Below, in pieces: positions 26,784 to 35,344 of a DNA stretch of 64,000 nt. The notes beneath the pieces were generated by a model. It was not told the DNA's origin, ran no database searches, and saw nothing but the letters and a program-made list of their open reading frames with translations. Source of the DNA: CAYXVJ01 sp050309435. Lineage in GTDB: Bacteria; Bacillota; Clostridia; Saccharofermentanales; Fastidiosipilaceae. Numbering within the stretch: the first letter of the stretch is position 1; every line of letters starts with the position of its first letter. The stretch is taken from positions 28,342-92,341 of the forward strand of contig JBNRMJ010000013.1 in the NCBI GenBank assembly GCA_050309435.1, given 5' to 3'. A program made the translations under genes and the position numbers.

Positions 26784-27820
26784 AAAATATTCTGACGACG
26801 ATTCTGGCCAGGATACGTCAAAATCAAATGGTGGTCATATTGCTTGGCATTGTCCTGCTACTACTGATTACGGTCCTTTCTTTAATCAATTACAGTACAT
26901 TTGATCCTCAGATCGGGCGTTATCAGGATGCCTTGCGCAGGGGTTCGTATGCGGCCGCGGGCAGGTACTTTGCCGAAGATATACGTGGAGACCTGGAGCT
27001 TGAACAGCAGGCCCAGGGTCTGGTGGTGCGCCAGTTGGAGGCACTCAAGGAAGCCTATGCCGAAAAAGAAATGGACGAGCAGGAGATTCGTGATGTCCTG
27101 ACCGAGATGCGGGAAGCCCGTTTGATGACAGACAGTCTTCTGATTGATTTGGCCGAAGCGGATCTGGCTGTTCTGAAGCAGTCTCTGGAGGCCTTCGGGC
27201 AGGCCAGGCAAGCCGAGCTTCGGGGAGATGTCGGCGAAGCGATACGGCTTTACTCTCAGGTGCAGCTGCTCGATCCGAATTATGAGGAAACTCAGGTACG
27301 GCTTGGCGAACTGCGCGGACGCTACATCCGCGAGGTCGAGCGCGACATACAGAACATGATCGATCGCGAGGCGTTTGCCGCTGCGTTGACTGATTTGAAG
27401 GAGGCCGACCTCATCGTTCCGGGAGAGCGTACATGGACCGAGCTTGAAACCGAAGTTCTCCTAAAGCAAAGGAAGATCTCGAAAGAGGCTATCCTTGACC
27501 AAAGCACCAAAGATATAGAGAATCAGGATTATGATCTGGCTCTGATCCGCCTGGAGAATGCCAAGCGTGTTTATCCCGATGATCCGAACATCGTGAAAGC
27601 TTATCTGGATATCCGCGAGATTGTCGAGCAACTGTATATCACCAGGGCTAAAGCTGCCTGGGGCCAGGGAGATAAAGACGCCGCGCTGGGGCTGCTGGAA
27701 GAGGGGCTCGACTTGATGGCCGACAGTCCTTATCTGACTACCTGGCTAAGTGTTTATGAAGCTTTCCCGGCACCGGCCGTGCCCGGAAGCGATAACCCTG
27801 ATTTGGAAGGAATAGAGTAA
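26780..27820 (+). CDS. Membrane-anchored TPR-like repeat protein, paralogue of its neighbour
   Basis: A 346-residue protein, also cysteine-free. One membrane segment (VVILLGIVLLLLITVLSLI, about 17-35), then helical repeats such as ARQAELRGDVGEAIRLYSQV and AKAAWGQGDKDAALGLLEEG. Its residues ~43-100 (IGRYQDALRRGSYAAAGRYF) align with the start of the upstream protein's outer part (IERYRTYLDEKQIKQARSVY), and both continue with a D-x-E-L/Q-x-x-A pattern, so the two are paralogues. The start overlaps the previous stop (ATGA) and the stop abuts the next ATG, giving a tight three-gene operon. Function unknown; protein scaffolding at the envelope is a reasonable guess. Confidence 0.72.
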   Translation: MKNILTTILARIRQNQMVVILLGIVLLLLITVLSLINYSTFDPQIGRYQDALRRGSYAAAGRYFAEDIRGDLELEQQAQGLVVRQLEALKEAYAEKEMDEQEIRDVLTEMREARLMTDSLLIDLAEADLAVLKQSLEAFGQARQAELRGDVGEAIRLYSQVQLLDPNYEETQVRLGELRGRYIREVERDIQNMIDREAFAAALTDLKEADLIVPGERTWTELETEVLLKQRKISKEAILDQSTKDIENQDYDLALIRLENAKRVYPDDPNIVKAYLDIREIVEQLYITRAKAAWGQGDKDAALGLLEEGLDLMADSPYLTTWLSVYEAFPAPAVPGSDNPDLEGIE

Positions 27821-28936
27821 ATGCCCCCTTTGCATCTTTTGATTAAGCCGGCTTCCAGTGCATGTAATCTGGCCTGCCGTTATTGTTTTTATGCCGACGT
27901 GTCTTCGAAGCGAGAAGTACCGTCATACGGGCGGATGTCTTATGATACGCTGGAAACGCTGGTGAAAAAGAGTTTTGAACTCGCCGACGAGAGCGTGACT
28001 TTCGCTTTTCAGGGAGGAGAACCGACTCTGGCGGGGCTGGCCTTTTTCGAGAAACTCATCGACTTCGAAGAGCGCTATAACACCAGAGGAATCGACGTGC
28101 ATCATGCGATCCAGACCAACGGTATCTTAATCGACGATCAATGGGCCTTGTACCTGAAGAAGAATCGTTTCCTCGTGGGCCTGTCGCTTGACGGTACCCG
28201 GGGTATGCATGACCGTCGCCGCGTACACGTCGGCGGGGACGGCAGTTTCAAGGATGTTTGGGCGACGGCGAAACGTCTGGAAGAGCACGACATCCCGTTC
28301 AATATTCTGACCGTGGTCACGAAGGAAGTTGCCCAAAATGCTTCCCGCGTCTATGAATTCTATCTTTCGCATAATCTGCGTTATATGCAGTTTATTCCCT
28401 GCCTGGATCCGCTGGGCGAAGAACGGGGAGCTGATGAATGGTCGCTGACACCGGGAGATTATGGTCAATTTCTCTGTGATCTCTTCGACAACTGGTATAG
28501 AGACGTCAGCCGGAGGAATTTCGTTTATATTCGCTTCTTCGAAAATCTGGTCGGCATGCTGCGTGGCTATCCGCCGGAGAGTTGCGGTATGGCCGGGGTC
28601 TGTGCCAGACAGCTGGTTGTCGAGGCAAACGGAGAAGTATACCCTTGTGACTTTTATGTTCTGGATGAATGGAAGCTCGGGAATATCAAGGAAACGAGCT
28701 GGGCTGATCTTGAAGCGAAGCGAGACGAGCTGGGCTTTATCGAGATGTCTCGGCCGATCGCAGCCGATTGTCAGAGCTGCCGCTATCTGCCGCTTTGCCG
28801 GGGAGGTTGCCGTCGTGATCGCGAGCCTGCTCTCGAAGGCGAGATGAGTTTGAACTATTTCTGCGAATCGTTTAAACGTTTTTATGGCTATGCGCTGCCA
28901 CGGCTGGAGCGCCTGGCTGCGACTGTCAGGGCATAA
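27821..28936 (+). CDS. anSME-type radical SAM/SPASM enzyme
   Basis: A 371-residue enzyme closely matching anaerobic sulfatase-maturating enzymes, which oxidise a Cys or Ser to formylglycine. The radical SAM cluster is C15-x3-C19-x2-C22; GGEPT at about 67-71 binds SAM. The C-terminal SPASM region has GEVYPCDFYVLDEWKLGN, containing the Cys-Asp-Phe-Tyr stretch whose Asp is catalytic in characterised anSMEs, then CQSCRYLPLC and further Cys for two auxiliary clusters. The stop-ATG junction with the upstream gene implies co-translation. No sulfatase lies in the window, and neither operon partner has a C/S-x-P/A-x-R modification motif. Confidence 0.88.
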   Translation: MPPLHLLIKPASSACNLACRYCFYADVSSKREVPSYGRMSYDTLETLVKKSFELADESVTFAFQGGEPTLAGLAFFEKLIDFEERYNTRGIDVHHAIQTNGILIDDQWALYLKKNRFLVGLSLDGTRGMHDRRRVHVGGDGSFKDVWATAKRLEEHDIPFNILTVVTKEVAQNASRVYEFYLSHNLRYMQFIPCLDPLGEERGADEWSLTPGDYGQFLCDLFDNWYRDVSRRNFVYIRFFENLVGMLRGYPPESCGMAGVCARQLVVEANGEVYPCDFYVLDEWKLGNIKETSWADLEAKRDELGFIEMSRPIAADCQSCRYLPLCRGGCRRDREPALEGEMSLNYFCESFKRFYGYALPRLERLAATVRA

Positions 28937-28981
28937 GTGATATAGCATGTAAGCTTGATTGATTGAAAGGCGGGTAGTGTC

Positions 28982-30355
28982 GTGAGTGTTCGAATCGAAC
29001 GGGATTCCATGGGAGATATTGAAGTAGAGGCGTCCAGATTATGGGGAGCTCAAACCGAGCGGAGCCGGCGGAACTTTCGAATCGGTACTGAAAAGATGCC
29101 GATGGAGTTAATTCATAATCTGGCTTTGATCAAGCAGGCTGCTGCCATGGTCAACGGTAAGAGAGGGATACTCGATCCGGAACTTGCCGAGGTCATCGCC
29201 GAAGCCGCGGCGGAAGTGGCCGCGGGAAAGTGGGATACGGAATTCCCGCTTTCGGTCTGGCAGACCGGCAGCGGTACGCAGAGCAACATGAACGTGAACG
29301 AAGTCATCGCGCATCGGGCCCGACAGCTGAAACCGGATCTTCTGGTCCATCCGAACGACCATGTCAATCGCGGGCAGAGTTCCAACGATGTCTTTCCTTC
29401 CGCGCTCCATATGACTTTGCTTCGTTTGGCCGAAAACCGTTTACTGCCGGCGGTGGAACGCCTGAGCGAATCCTGCCGCAGGCTTTCTTTGCGATTTGCG
29501 GATCTAATCAAAATCGGCCGCACGCATCTGCAGGATGCGACTCCCTTAAGTCTGGGCCAGGAGATCGGTGCTTTTTCATCTATGCTCGATGCGAACAGGA
29601 ATATGATCGTAGCTGCCATGGACTACCTCAGACCGCTGGCACTCGGCGGAACAGCCGTGGGAACGGGCCTGAATACTGTAGAGGGTTTCGGCGAAGACTG
29701 TGCCGCTCTGCTGTCTGAACTCACCGGTACCTGTTTCGAATCCGAGACCGACAAGTTTCGGGCTTTATCCAGCCGTGACGCCGTACTCTTCTTTCACGGC
29801 AGTCTCGACACTCTGGCAGCCAACCTGATGAAAATCGCCAACGATATCCGTCTCCTGGGCAGCGGACCCCGCAGCGGGATCGGCGAACTGGAACTGCCGG
29901 CCAACGAACCGGGCAGCTCGATTATGCCGGGTAAGGTAAATCCGACTCAGGCGGAAGCACTCACCATGGTTGCGGCTCGTGTCATGGGAAACCAGACCAC
30001 CGTTTCGATTGCGGCTTCGCAGGGTCATCTTCAGCTGAATGTCTTTCTGCCGCTTCTGGCGGACACGGTTATACAGTCGATTCGGCTTCTCGCGGACGGC
30101 TGTGTGAATTTCGCCGAAAAGTGCATGGACGGTATCGAGGCCAACGAAGAGCGTCTCGCGGCCAACCTCGAGAACTCCCTGATGCTGGTCACGGCTTTGA
30201 ATCCGTATATCGGCTACGATAAAGCGGCACGAATTGCGAAACTTGCACATGAAAAAGGCCTGTCCCTTAAGGAAGCAGGCCTGAAATTGGGCTATTTAAC
30301 GGCTGAGGAATACGATGCCTGGGTTAAACCCGAAGACATGATTCACGGACTTTAA
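28982..30355 (+). CDS. fumC: Class II fumarate hydratase
   Basis: A 457-residue iron-independent fumarase (fumarate to malate). Signature GSSIMPGKVNPTQAE is present near residue 317, with the N-terminal MGDIEVEASRLWGAQTERS, TGSGTQSNMNVNEV (near 100) and HPNDHVNRGQSSND (substrate site). GTG start at 28982 with AGGCGGG upstream. Class II is oxygen-stable, and the malic enzyme at 54 kb would use its product. Its TAA stop overlaps the convergent ABC gene's stop within TTAA, leaving no room for a terminator. Confidence 0.95.
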   Translation: MSVRIERDSMGDIEVEASRLWGAQTERSRRNFRIGTEKMPMELIHNLALIKQAAAMVNGKRGILDPELAEVIAEAAAEVAAGKWDTEFPLSVWQTGSGTQSNMNVNEVIAHRARQLKPDLLVHPNDHVNRGQSSNDVFPSALHMTLLRLAENRLLPAVERLSESCRRLSLRFADLIKIGRTHLQDATPLSLGQEIGAFSSMLDANRNMIVAAMDYLRPLALGGTAVGTGLNTVEGFGEDCAALLSELTGTCFESETDKFRALSSRDAVLFFHGSLDTLAANLMKIANDIRLLGSGPRSGIGELELPANEPGSSIMPGKVNPTQAEALTMVAARVMGNQTTVSIAASQGHLQLNVFLPLLADTVIQSIRLLADGCVNFAEKCMDGIEANEERLAANLENSLMLVTALNPYIGYDKAARIAKLAHEKGLSLKEAGLKLGYLTAEEYDAWVKPEDMIHGL

Positions 30356-31152
30356 GACAATAGCATGCGGTCGCCGAGGTCGCCTACGGCCTCGGGATCC
30401 TTCGCGCTGAACTGACGGAGCAAGTCTTCGACGGTAAGGCGCTTTTTCTCTTCGCCGGAGATATCGAGGACCAGCCTGCCGGCATTCATCATCAGGAGAC
30501 GATCACCATAGGTGATGGCCTGCTGCATGTTATGTGTGATCATCAGCGTGGTCAGATTGTTCTTCGAAACAACACGCTCGGTGACTTCCATGACTTTAGC
30601 GGCGGTTTTGGGATCCAGCGCCGCCGTGTGTTCGTCCAGCAGCAGGAGGCTGGGTTTGTTCATCGTGGCCATCAACAAGGTCAGGGCCTGACGCTGTCCG
30701 CCGGACAGTAATTTCACTTTCTGATGCAGCCTGTCTTCGAGACCGAGATCAAGAGAGGCCAGCATTTCCTTATAGCGCTTGACTTCGCTCTTTTTGGCAT
30801 TCCAGCCGAGTGTGCGCTTTTGACCGCGCAGAGCGGCCATAGCCAGGTTTTCGGATATTTCCATGTCGCCGGCAGTACCCTGTAAAGGGTCCTGGAACAC
30901 GCGCCCCAGTAAGGCTGCCCTGGCGTGCTCGGGAGTATAGGTAATATCGTGACCGTCGATGCGGATCTGACCGTTGTCGGGCATATAGACGCCTGCTATC
31001 AGATTCATCAAGGTGGATTTACCCGACCCGTTGCCGCCGATTACGGTGACAAACTCGCCGGCCTTGATTTCCAGATCCAAACCTTCGAAAACCTGGTTCG
31101 CGTTCGGTGTACCCGGATTAAAGGTGATGTGGAGGTTTTTAATCTTGAGCAT
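30352..31152 (-). CDS. ABC importer ATP-binding protein (TrpXYZ-like system)
   Basis: A 266-residue ATPase. Walker A GGNGSGKST near 39-47, signature LLSGGQRQAL near 142, Walker B SLLLLDEHTAALDP near 162-175, then MITHNMQQA (H-loop). GGAGG at 31162-31166 fixes ATG 31152. It overlaps the permease gene by 14 bases. Together with the permease and two binding lipoproteins upstream it forms a complete importer of the ABC_sub_bind type; characterised relatives import tryptophan or tyrosine, but the ligand here is unproven. Confidence 0.9.
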   Translation of the reverse strand: MLKIKNLHITFNPGTPNANQVFEGLDLEIKAGEFVTVIGGNGSGKSTLMNLIAGVYMPDNGQIRIDGHDITYTPEHARAALLGRVFQDPLQGTAGDMEISENLAMAALRGQKRTLGWNAKKSEVKRYKEMLASLDLGLEDRLHQKVKLLSGGQRQALTLLMATMNKPSLLLLDEHTAALDPKTAAKVMEVTERVVSKNNLTTLMITHNMQQAITYGDRLLMMNAGRLVLDISGEEKKRLTVEDLLRQFSAKDPEAVGDLGDRMLLS

Positions 31153-32080
31153 TCGAGTCACCTCCTTCGGATAACTGTCTGGCATGGATGCGACGCAAAC
31201 GTCTTACTTTAATATTGGAAGACAGCTGAGGCAGCCATAGGGCCAGCGCCACGATAATAGCCGTGAAAAGTTTGAGGTCGTAGGATTCGATCGGATCCCA
31301 ACGTAAAACGATGGTGATGGCCAGACGATAAAGGACCGAGCCGATCAGTACGCCGATCAGGCGCAGCATAAAATGATTCTGGAAGAAGAGTGTCTCGCCG
31401 ATGATAATAGCGGCCAGACCGATGACGATCGCGCCTGTTCCCATCCCGATATCGGCGAAGCCCTGTTGCTGGGCGACCAGTGCGCCGCTCATGGCAACCA
31501 GACCGTTGCCGAGGATGAGTCCCAGGACCGTCGTCAAGGAAGTATTTATGCCCAGGGCACGCACCATCTTCGGGTTATCGCCCGTGGCACGAACCGCCGT
31601 ACCGATCTCGGTACCGAAGAACCAGTACATTAAAGCGATAACAACGAGCAAAATCGGCAGCGAGATCAGAAAACTGTAGAGATTACGCGATAGCGCGGAG
31701 TCTCTGGCAGCCGAGAAAATCGTTCCCACCTGCAGCAGAGGAATATTCGGCTTACCCATGATGCGAAGATTTATCGTGTATAAGGCGATTTGAGTCAGAA
31801 TTCCGCTCAGAAGCGCGGGGATTTTCATCTGAGTATGCAGAATACCGGTAATCGCACCGGCAACCATACCTGCCACCGTCGCCGCGATGATGGCCAAAAA
31901 AGGATTCCAGCCGCCCATGATGCAAACAGCCGCGACGGCTCCGCCCGTGGTGAAGCTGCCGTCGACCGTTAAGTCAGAAATTTTCAGTAAACGAAACGTG
32001 ATATAAAGGCCAAGTGCCATCACGCCCCAGAGAAGTCCCTGGACAACACCGCTGCCCAAGGCCATTGATAAACCGCTCAT
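31139..32080 (-). CDS. ABC importer permease (branched-chain-amino-acid-type fold)
   Basis: A 313-residue permease with about nine hydrophobic segments of the LivH/RbsC superfamily; LLKISDLTVDGSFTTGGAVA near residues 30-49 is the hallmark of the subgroup that pairs with ABC_sub_bind lipoproteins. The start overlaps the upstream gene's stop (ATGA at 32077-32080). Substrate probably an aromatic or other amino-acid-like compound (inference from family). Confidence 0.9.
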   Translation of the reverse strand: MSGLSMALGSGVVQGLLWGVMALGLYITFRLLKISDLTVDGSFTTGGAVAAVCIMGGWNPFLAIIAATVAGMVAGAITGILHTQMKIPALLSGILTQIALYTINLRIMGKPNIPLLQVGTIFSAARDSALSRNLYSFLISLPILLVVIALMYWFFGTEIGTAVRATGDNPKMVRALGINTSLTTVLGLILGNGLVAMSGALVAQQQGFADIGMGTGAIVIGLAAIIIGETLFFQNHFMLRLIGVLIGSVLYRLAITIVLRWDPIESYDLKLFTAIIVALALWLPQLSSNIKVRRLRRIHARQLSEGGDSNAQD

Positions 32081-33096
32081 TTATTTACTCCTGCTTCCGC
32101 CAGAATATCCTCGGGGATTTCAAGGTCGATATCGTCTGCGAAACTCTGATTGATGTGAATCTTGGGATTCTCCTGATAGCGAATGGGCATCAAGGCGGGA
32201 TCTTTTCCTTCTTCGAGAATTTCAACCGCCATATCCGCCGTCATCTGACCCAGAACGTAGTAATCCAGGCTCACCGTCGCCAGACCGCCGTTGTTCATGG
32301 CATTTTCTTCGCCTGCGATTACGGGTATCCTGGCTTCGACAGCTACTTGTCTGACGATGCTCATCGCCGAGGCAAAGACGTTATCCGTCGGAATGTACCA
32401 GGCATCGACCTTTCCGACGCTCGACTCGATCACCGATTGGAGGTCGTTGCTGTTGGGCGTGGAATAGATCGTGCCGTTTAAGCCGATCTCGTCCAGATAC
32501 TTCATGGCCAGTTCACCCTGAAAAACCGAGTTTGATTCGGATGTGGCGTACATGACAGCCACATTCCGGACATCCGGAACCAGGCGAACCAGCAGATCGA
32601 GTTGTTCTTTGATGGGGTTGAGATCCGATGTTCCCGTGACATTTCGCCCGGGCTTCTCGTTGGATTCAACCAGATGAGAGGCAGCCGGATCGGTAACGGC
32701 GGTTAAAAGAATCGGCACGTCATCGATCAAGTTAACCAGGGCTTCGGCAGACGGTGTCGCGATACCCAATATCAGATCCAGTTTTGAACTGTCGGCCGCA
32801 ATGTTCTGCGCAATCGTCTGAGCGTTTGACGGTTCGCCTTGGGCGATCTGAAGGTCAACGGTCAGATTTTCTCCTTCTACGTAACCGTGTTCGGCCAGTC
32901 TATCCAGAAATCCTTCGCGGGAAGCATCCAGCGCGTCATGTTCGACGAACTGCGAAATCGCGATCGAAATGGCTTTTTTCATATCGCTGTCGCCGCTGCC
33001 TGTGGTCGCGGCAGGACTGCCGCCGCAAGCAGCCAGGGCAACTGTCAGTGCGATGCCTGCGAGGAATAGCGAACCTCGACGTATGAACTGTTTCAT
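32077..33096 (-). CDS. ABC substrate-binding lipoprotein (ABC_sub_bind family), copy 2
   Basis: A 339-residue periplasmic-binding-fold lipoprotein. Signal peptide ending VALAAC with the lipid-attachment Cys near residue 23. Body begins ISIAISQFVEHDALDASREG; GTSDLNPIKEQLDLLVRLVP is highly conserved with copy 1 upstream. GAGGAG precedes ATG 33096, while the frame continues open to 33228 without support. It is coupled to the permease gene by ATGA, so this copy is the one physically tied to the transporter. Confidence 0.9.
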   Translation of the reverse strand: MKQFIRRGSLFLAGIALTVALAACGGSPAATTGSGDSDMKKAISIAISQFVEHDALDASREGFLDRLAEHGYVEGENLTVDLQIAQGEPSNAQTIAQNIAADSSKLDLILGIATPSAEALVNLIDDVPILLTAVTDPAASHLVESNEKPGRNVTGTSDLNPIKEQLDLLVRLVPDVRNVAVMYATSESNSVFQGELAMKYLDEIGLNGTIYSTPNSNDLQSVIESSVGKVDAWYIPTDNVFASAMSIVRQVAVEARIPVIAGEENAMNNGGLATVSLDYYVLGQMTADMAVEILEEGKDPALMPIRYQENPKIHINQSFADDIDLEIPEDILAEAGVNK

Positions 33097-33280
33097 TTTC
33101 TCCTCTTTTCCGAGCATTGATCTTTCTCTAAATACAGTGGTACGGTCAATTAGCGTATGTGCAGTGGTTTCCGCTCCTAAATTTAAGTAATGATAGCATG
33201 AAGATTTTGGCTTGCCCAATCTTGTCAAGTCTGCAAAGCAGCTTGTTCGAATTGCTGAAAAAAGCTGAACGAAAGCCCGT

Positions 33281-34282
33281 TTAATCCTCTTTGGCGGCTT
33301 CTGCGAGTATGGCCGGATCTATTTCGAGACCGATGGCATCTGCGAATTCTTCATTAATATAGATCTTGGGGTTCTGCTGATATTGGATGGGCATATCGGC
33401 CGGATCCTGGCCGTTTTCGAGGATGTCGATCGCCATTCCGGCTGTCATTTTACCAAGTTCATAATAATCAAGAGCGACCGTCGCCAGTCCGCCGCCGTCC
33501 ATCATGTTCTTTTCTCCGATGATAACGGGCATATTCGCTTCTTCGGCGACTTGTCTGACGATACCCATAGATGAGGCAAAGAGATTGTCCGTCGGTATAT
33601 ACCAGGCATCGACTTTTCCGATTGTGGACTCGATTACCGCCTGGAGATTATTGCTGTCCGGAGTCGTATAAATCTCGCCCGTCAGCCCTTTGTCCGAGAG
33701 AGCTTCCTGAGCTAATTTACCCTGAAGGACCGAATTGGGTTCGGACGATGCATAAAGAATACCGACCGTTTTGGCTTCGGGAAGCAAACGGACCAGTAAA
33801 TCGATTTGTTCGGTGATGGGGTTCAGATCGGATGTGCCGGTGACATTGGTTCCCGGCTTCTCGTTGGATAAAACCAGGTCGGAATCTTCCGGATCGGTCA
33901 CCGCCGTGATGAGTATCGGCGTATCGGTAATGGCGTTGGCCAGCGCTTGAGCCGACGGTGTAGCAATCGCCAGAAGTAAATCAAAAGAATCGGAAGCGAA
34001 CTGCTGAGCGATGGTCTGCGCATTGGCTTGATCACCTTGGGCATTCTGGAACTTAATGGTTAGATTTTCTCCTTCGACATAACCGTTTTCGGCCAGATAG
34101 TCGATGAAACCTTCGCGTGAAGCATCCAGAGCGGCATGCTCGATATACTGCGAGATACCGATGACGATCCTGTCATTTGATCCTGTGCTTTCAGCGGGTG
34201 TTTGACCGGTACAAGCCGTGATGCTTAAAGCGAGTACCGCAATAGAGAGGAGCATGGCTCCCCGGCGTAAAAGTTGTTTCAC
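33281..34282 (-). CDS. ABC substrate-binding lipoprotein (ABC_sub_bind family), copy 1
   Basis: A 333-residue paralogue of copy 2, from GTG 34282 (GGAGGG upstream at 34287-34292). Lipobox LSITAC. Strongly similar blocks include ISQYIEHAALDASREGFIDY and DSNNLQAVIESTIGKVDAWY. The C-terminus differs. First gene of the importer operon, with its own promoter and a leader of about 120 bases. The 184 bases between the copies hold no clear promoter or terminator. A recent tandem duplication that may broaden ligand range. Confidence 0.88.
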   Translation of the reverse strand: MKQLLRRGAMLLSIAVLALSITACTGQTPAESTGSNDRIVIGISQYIEHAALDASREGFIDYLAENGYVEGENLTIKFQNAQGDQANAQTIAQQFASDSFDLLLAIATPSAQALANAITDTPILITAVTDPEDSDLVLSNEKPGTNVTGTSDLNPITEQIDLLVRLLPEAKTVGILYASSEPNSVLQGKLAQEALSDKGLTGEIYTTPDSNNLQAVIESTIGKVDAWYIPTDNLFASSMGIVRQVAEEANMPVIIGEKNMMDGGGLATVALDYYELGKMTAGMAIDILENGQDPADMPIQYQQNPKIYINEEFADAIGLEIDPAILAEAAKED

Positions 34283-34408
34283 ATTTCCCTCCGTTCTACA
34301 CACCTCATGTTTTCCGCGAACGCGCGGTGATGGTGTACCTACATATGAAACTCATATTCAATAAGATTTATTCCGGATCAGCTGGAAGCGTCGTCGGAAT
34401 ATTGTGAC

Positions 34409-34438
34409 ATGATATCACGCTCAACCGAAGCCTGACAA
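34409..34438 (-). promoter_or_regulatory. Promoter of the tandem-lipoprotein importer operon
   Basis: On the reverse strand TTGTCA (34438-34433) and TATCAT (34414-34409) are 18 bases apart. The leader then contains a small hairpin (CCGCG/CGCGG) shortly before the ribosome site. I saw no T-box consensus (no GGTGG before ACCGCG) and no specifier loop. Confidence 0.6.
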
Positions 34439-34517
34439 GTAAAAATGGATCAAAGAAGTGAATGCTTCTTACCTTATTTGTCCGAATTACTCCGGCTCAA
34501 GATTTTTCGCCAGGTAG

Positions 34518-34546
34518 TTGCACAAGTGAATTCTTCGTGATATAAT
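34518..34546 (+). promoter_or_regulatory. Promoter of tRNA-Gln
   Basis: TTGCAC (34518-34523) and a perfect TATAAT (34541-34546) are 17 bases apart, 43 bases before the tRNA. With the divergent promoter above, it accounts for most of the 306-base stretch at 34283-34588; nothing else is seen there. Confidence 0.8.
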
Positions 34547-34588
34547 CCTGAACGTTGACTTGAGCAGTATTCGCTCGATAAACGATTT

Positions 34589-34662
34589 TGCCAACTAGTG
34601 TAATGGTAGCACACCTGATTCTGGTTCAGTTTGTGAGGGTTCAAATCCTTCGTTGGCAGCCA
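34589..34662 (+). tRNA. tRNA-Gln (anticodon CUG)
   Basis: A 74-base cloverleaf with encoded CCA. Acceptor arms TGCCAAC and GTTGGCA pair fully; D arm GTG/CAC; anticodon loop TTCTGGT with CTG at positions 34-36 and U33 present; T arm GAGGG/CCTTC around TTCAAAT. The first anticodon-stem pair is a C-U mismatch. A terminator follows at once. CUG-reading Gln tRNA supplements the usual UUG species. Confidence 0.9.
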
Positions 34663-34667
34663 GATCT

Positions 34668-34704
34668 GACCTCGCGGCGACAGCGCCTGCGAGGTCATTT
34701 TTTT
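34668..34704 (+). terminator. Terminator after tRNA-Gln
   Basis: TGACCTCGC pairs with GCGAGGTCA (inner GGCG/CGCC extends the stem), followed by a run of seven T. Confidence 0.88.
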
Positions 34705-34756
34705 GTAACGAATTATGTTAAAATCAGCTTGATTAAGTATCAAAGGAGCTGCCATT

Positions 34757-35335
34757 ATGATCGATCGTTTTGTCCCTTACTATCCTGTTTTTATGATATT
34801 GGAAGATCCCAAGGTAAAAGAGATACATCTGCCGGAAGGTTATCGCATCGAGACGGGAGATCGTATGGAAGACTGGATTCGTATTCAACTGGATGCCGAT
34901 CACATCGACAGTTACGAAAAAGCCAAGGAGGTTTGGGAACGCTCTTTTGCTCTCGAGCCAGAATGGCTCTCCTGGCGCATGCTCTTCGTGCTGGACAAGG
35001 AAGATCAGCCTGTAGCTACCGTGGCTTTATGGGAAGGCGAGGAGCTCGGACGAAAGATGCCTCAGCTGCATTGGCTGGCCACCTGTAAAGAAGCACAGGG
35101 GAAGGGTCTGGCTCGTGCCCTGATTGCCCGCCTGATAAATTTGTATTTCGAGCTGGGTCTGGATGGAGGCATATATCTGGGATCTCAGACCCACAGCTAT
35201 CCTGCGATTAATATTTATAAACAGATGGGTTTTCGTCCTTACACGGCTTTCATCCGCTCCGATGAACCGCGGACATGGCATCACGAAGAAGCCTGGCTTA
35301 TTATCGATAACAAGATAAACTCGTATCGAAAATAA
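34757..35335 (+). CDS. GNAT acetyltransferase
   Basis: A 192-residue acetyltransferase; LHWLATCKEAQGKGLARALI (about 97-116) is the acetyl-CoA loop (Q-G-K-G-L-A), and AINIYKQMGFRPY near 155 the closing element. AAAGGAG at 34741-34747 supports the start. It may be transcribed from its own AT-rich upstream stretch (34705-34740). It converges on the kinase-like gene with nine bases between. Substrate unknown. Confidence 0.85.
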   Translation: MIDRFVPYYPVFMILEDPKVKEIHLPEGYRIETGDRMEDWIRIQLDADHIDSYEKAKEVWERSFALEPEWLSWRMLFVLDKEDQPVATVALWEGEELGRKMPQLHWLATCKEAQGKGLARALIARLINLYFELGLDGGIYLGSQTHSYPAINIYKQMGFRPYTAFIRSDEPRTWHHEEAWLIIDNKINSYRK

Positions 35336-35344
35336 GTGCTGATT

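Noticed and set aside
28127..28948. A 273-codon reverse-strand frame opposite the radical SAM gene
   Set aside because: Shadow of a gene with clear Fe-S motifs.
34283..34410. Possible T-box riboswitch before the tandem-lipoprotein importer
   Set aside because: A short ACCGCG-containing hairpin is present, but the GGTGG core, specifier stem and terminator are missing.
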